Assembly: GCA_029062165.1 (NCBI GenBank)
Contig: JAIDQQ010000023.1
Coordinates: 543,889 to 607,888, forward strand
DNA from: Ruminococcus sp.
GTDB taxonomy: Bacteria > Bacillota > Clostridia > Oscillospirales > Ruminococcaceae
Length of the DNA stretch: 64,000 bases
Reading direction: 5' to 3'
The notes beneath the pieces are model-generated. The model made no database searches and was not told where the DNA came from. It saw nothing but the letters and a program-made list of their open reading frames with translations. The translations under genes and the position numbers were made by a program. This document shows positions 61,272 through 64,000 of the stretch, one piece after another. Within the stretch, counting starts at the first letter, position 1. Every line of letters begins with the position of its first letter.

Positions 61272-62138
61272 ATGAATCTGCTGATTATTACCGGAATGTC
61301 CGGTTCAGGAAAATCATGCGTCATGGACGTAATGGAAGATATAGGCTATTACTGCATTGACAATATACCACCTAAATTAATATCACGTTTTGTTGATATA
61401 TGCAGAAAATCAGATATTGACAAGATAGCCGTTGCGGTAGATATACGTACAGGCGATATGTTTACGGAAATATACCGTTCATGGCAGTCGCTGAAAGAAA
61501 ACGAATACCTTGATATAAAAGTACTGTTTCTTGAAGCCGGTGACGAAACATTGATAAAACGTTACAAGGAAACACGTCGCCGACACCCTCTTGACGAAAA
61601 ATTCAATGGTAATCTCCACGACGCTATAAATTACGAAAGAATGCAGTTATCACAGCTCCGTGAAATTGCGGACTATTATATTGACACTTCGGAAATCTCC
61701 ACAGCACAGTTAAAAGAACAGATTAAGGAAACGTTTCTTAACAGTTCGTCGGATTCGCTTATAATAAAAATAATGTCATTCGGATTCAAGTACGGTGTTT
61801 CCACGGAATCAGACCTTGTTTTTGACGTACGTTGTTTACCTAATCCGTATTATATAGAAAGTCTCCGTAATCATACCGGTTGTGATGAGTGCGTAAGGGA
61901 TTACGTAATGAGTTTTGAACAGTCAAGAATATTATTCGACAAGCTGAAAGATTTAATAGACTATCTCATACCGCTGTACGTCCACGAGGGAAAAAGTCAG
62001 TTAGTAATAGCATTCGGGTGTACTGGCGGTAAACACAGGTCAATAACTTTCGCCGAACTCATGGCGAAACATCTTTCAGGTAACTATAAAGTACAGAAAT
62101 ATCACCGTGATATAACCAAAGATAAAAAATTCAGCTGA
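61272..62138 (+). CDS. rapZ: RapZ/YvcJ-family RNA-binding nucleotide-binding protein
   Basis: This 288-aa protein has the P-loop ITGMSGSGKSCVMDVMEDIGY, DNIPPKLI, a KRYKETRRRHPL motif and the C-terminal GCTGGKHRS motif. In E. coli RapZ steers decay of a small RNA for amino-sugar synthesis; in Bacillus, YvcJ affects competence. Its place next to murB fits control of cell-wall precursor supply. GGGAGG precedes the ATG. Confidence 0.94.
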   Translation: MNLLIITGMSGSGKSCVMDVMEDIGYYCIDNIPPKLISRFVDICRKSDIDKIAVAVDIRTGDMFTEIYRSWQSLKENEYLDIKVLFLEAGDETLIKRYKETRRRHPLDEKFNGNLHDAINYERMQLSQLREIADYYIDTSEISTAQLKEQIKETFLNSSSDSLIIKIMSFGFKYGVSTESDLVFDVRCLPNPYYIESLRNHTGCDECVRDYVMSFEQSRILFDKLKDLIDYLIPLYVHEGKSQLVIAFGCTGGKHRSITFAELMAKHLSGNYKVQKYHRDITKDKKFS

Positions 62139-62154
62139 TTCGGGAGGAAAATTT

Positions 62155-63042
62155 ATGTCATTTGCCGAAGATGTCCGTCGGGAAATATGTTCTTCCATAA
62201 GCGACAACAATAAACGTTTTTCGTGTCTGTACGGTATGTTACTTTTCGGACGTGAACTTACACCGGAAAGAATATGTTTTCAGACGGAAAGTAAAATCAC
62301 AGCAGATTTTTTCAGCAGAATTTTCCGTAATGTTTTCCGTATAACACCACCGTGTCGGAAATCGGGAGTACTTTTCAGTTTCGATATATCAGACCGCACC
62401 ATAACTGACGAAGTTTTCCGGACTTATAAATTTATAAACGTCCGTACGATAAATTCTGAGATGATTTTAACCGACAGCATAAGTGCATTGACTGCCGGTA
62501 TATTTCTTGCGTGCGGAAGCGTAAATGACCCTGAAAAAGAATATCACCTTGAATTTTCCGTACCTGAAGAGATTCTCACGGAAGAATTGATAATACTTCT
62601 CAGCGATATAGGCGTAAATGCACGTGCATCACTCCGGAGGGGTCAGCACGTTGTGTACGTCAAGGACAGCGAGGCTATAGAAGATACCTTGACTTTCATA
62701 GGCGCACAGAACTGTACTCTTGAAATAATGAACGTTAAAATATGGAAAGATGTACGTAATAAAGCAAACCGCATAGCTAACTGTGATTCCGCTAATATCG
62801 ACAAAACCGTAAAAGCCTCCGCCCGACAGACCGCCGATATTGAAATTATCCGGAAACATAACGGTCTTGAAAGTCTTTCGCCTGAACTCCGTGAAGTAGC
62901 TGAAATGCGTCTTGAAAATCCGGATATGAGTTTACAGGAAATAGGTGTCAGTCTAAGCAGACCGGTAAGCCGTTCCGGAGTAAATCACCGGTTTAAGAAA
63001 ATAGCTCTTATTGCCGATACCATAAGAAACAATCCGGATTGA
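62155..63042 (+). CDS. whiA: WhiA-type DNA-binding regulator
   Basis: This 295-aa protein has an N-terminal homing-endonuclease-like domain (about 1-190) and a C-terminal helix-turn-helix: PELREVAEMRLENPDMSLQEIGVSLSRPVSRSGVNHRFKKI. WhiA affects cell division and chromosome segregation in Gram-positives. GGGAGG precedes the ATG. The usual neighbour yvcK (glmR) between rapZ and whiA is absent; the gap is only 16 nt. It leads directly into dnaE. Confidence 0.94.
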   Translation: MSFAEDVRREICSSISDNNKRFSCLYGMLLFGRELTPERICFQTESKITADFFSRIFRNVFRITPPCRKSGVLFSFDISDRTITDEVFRTYKFINVRTINSEMILTDSISALTAGIFLACGSVNDPEKEYHLEFSVPEEILTEELIILLSDIGVNARASLRRGQHVVYVKDSEAIEDTLTFIGAQNCTLEIMNVKIWKDVRNKANRIANCDSANIDKTVKASARQTADIEIIRKHNGLESLSPELREVAEMRLENPDMSLQEIGVSLSRPVSRSGVNHRFKKIALIADTIRNNPD

Positions 63043-63059
63043 AAGTGTGGTGATTTTTT

Positions 63060-64000
63060 CTGAAAAACAACGATTTTGTACATCTCCATGTGCATACGGA
63101 GTACAGCTTGCTTGACGGTGCGTGCCGGATAAAAAATTTAATGAAAAGAGTTAAGGAAATAGGACAGGAAGCTGTTGCCATTACTGACCACGGTACAATG
63201 TACGGCGTTATAGATTTCTTCAACGAAGCAAGGAAACACGGTATCAAGGCGATAATAGGTTGTGAAGTTTACGTAGCACCCCGACGGCATACCGATAAGA
63301 ACGGCAGAATAGATTTATCGCCGTATCATCTGATACTGCTGTGCCGTAATAATCAGGGCTATAAAAATCTTGTAAGACTTGTATCAATAGCCGGTACGGA
63401 CGGTTTCTATAACAGACCTCGTGTTGATACTGACCTGCTCCGGAAGTATCATGACGGACTTATATGTTTATCGGGTTGTCTGTATGGTGAGGTGTCAAGA
63501 CTGCTGACCGCCGGAAATTACGACGGTGCAAAGGCAAAAGCCCTTGAATACAGGGAAATTTTCGGAGAGGACAGTTATTTCATAGAGATACAGAATCACC
63601 ATACAGACGAGGAAATACGCATACTACCGCAACTTTACAGGATTTCAGCGGAAACAGGTATACCGCTTGTTGCAACGAATGATGCCCACTATATCGCCGG
63701 AAATGATGCCGAAATGCATGAAATACTATGGTGCATACAGACAGGTCAGCGATATACCGGCGAAGTACGTTCCGGAGAGGCGTATATAAAATCGGCGGAC
63801 GAAATGTCCGGACTTTTTCCGAATCATACCGAAGCGGTCACAAATACTGTGCGTATCGCTGAAATGTGTGACGTTGATTTTCAGACAGGTGGTTTACTTC
63901 TTCCGGAGTTCAGACAGTCCGGCGTTACCGATAACAACGCTTATTTCAGACAGATATGCTATGACGGTATGCACGTAAAATACGGTGATAATCCGGCAAA
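63060..64000 (+). CDS. dnaE: DNA polymerase III alpha subunit, N-terminal part, apparent CTG start
   Basis: The frame runs open from 63060 to the window edge (about 313 codons). It opens with the PHP domain NDFVHLHVHTEYSLLDGACRI, AVAITDHGTMYG and the later PLVATNDAHYIAGNDAEMHEIL, as in bacterial DnaE. An in-frame TGA lies at 63051, and the first ATG/GTG/TTG after it would remove the conserved His motifs. The only sensible start is the CTG at 63060, spaced from GTGGTGAT just like the TTG of ntpD. The ORF track omits it for this reason or because it is incomplete. The polymerase core is beyond the window. Confidence 0.93.
   Translation, partial: MKNNDFVHLHVHTEYSLLDGACRIKNLMKRVKEIGQEAVAITDHGTMYGVIDFFNEARKHGIKAIIGCEVYVAPRRHTDKNGRIDLSPYHLILLCRNNQGYKNLVRLVSIAGTDGFYNRPRVDTDLLRKYHDGLICLSGCLYGEVSRLLTAGNYDGAKAKALEYREIFGEDSYFIEIQNHHTDEEIRILPQLYRISAETGIPLVATNDAHYIAGNDAEMHEILWCIQTGQRYTGEVRSGEAYIKSADEMSGLFPNHTEAVTNTVRIAEMCDVDFQTGGLLLPEFRQSGVTDNNAYFRQICYDGMHVKYGDNPA

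Noticed and set aside
1-64000. tRNA, rRNA, IS elements, prophage
   Set aside because: I found no tRNA cloverleaf, rRNA stretch, transposase, integrase or phage structural gene in any gap or ORF.

Overview
The window reads as chromosomal DNA of a low-GC, anaerobic, plant-fibre-degrading Firmicute, most likely a Ruminococcus or close relative (Oscillospiraceae). The evidence is a secreted GH9-dockerin-GH16 enzyme with Thr-rich linkers, pyruvate formate-lyase, an [FeFe]-hydrogenase-like protein, direct meso-DAP dehydrogenase, an ntp-type V-ATPase and a Hen1-Pnkp RNA-repair pair. Nearly every promoter I could pick is a -35/-10 pair with exactly 17 nt between the boxes. The species call is inference from gene content; no rRNA is present.

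Layout. 0-1.3 kb: folE (partial), queE and queD, for queuosine precursor, behind a leader with an attenuator. 1.4-5.6 kb: cation/proton antiporter, a GGDEF protein with a ruined active-site loop, and an AI-2E-type permease. 5.9-9.7 kb: 1-phosphofructokinase-type kinase, then pyruvate formate-lyase split into a large protein and a separate glycyl-radical protein, with a small acidic ORF between. 9.7-14.4 kb (minus): DAP dehydrogenase, hydrogenase-like Fe-S protein, DivIVA-like protein, hypothetical. 14.6-22.7 kb: AraC regulator, a diverged repeat array, the GH9-dockerin-GH16 enzyme, a binding lipoprotein, a circularly permuted amino-acid-binding lipoprotein and BrnT/BrnA toxin-antitoxin. 22.8-26.9 kb: MarR plus a heterodimeric ABC exporter. 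27-37.3 kb: a stress/repair island, with Pnkp and Hen1 on one side of a divergent promoter region and a kinase-like protein, PP2C phosphatase, ManA, TerD and AIM24 on the other. 37.3-39 kb: sigma factor and a Thr-rich membrane partner. 39-45.4 kb: nitroreductase, radical SAM protein, MinD-like ATPase, MgsA-like protein, hisS-aspS. 45.4-54.5 kb: a candidate small RNA and the V-ATPase operon in the order ntpFIKECGABD. 54.5-57.1 kb (minus): rpsO-pnp. 57.4-64 kb: rpe, a membrane-anchored unknown, hprK, murB, rapZ, whiA and the start of dnaE.

Themes. Carbon flow (cellulase/lichenase, sugar kinase, PFL, rpe, hprK) sits with ion energetics: a V-ATPase whose rotor residues match the Na+-binding type, and an antiporter. 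Several proteins keep a fold but lose catalytic residues: the GGDEF protein, the kinase-like protein, the MgsA-like protein and one ABC half. AT-rich dispersed repeats fill many gaps and even supply the last codons of genes. Start codons were chosen from Shine-Dalgarno spacing; several genes start with TTG, and dnaE appears to start with CTG. The strongest candidates for something new are the split PFL, the permuted binding protein, the tandem-hairpin RNA before the V-ATPase, and the Hen1-Pnkp/Ter-type island.
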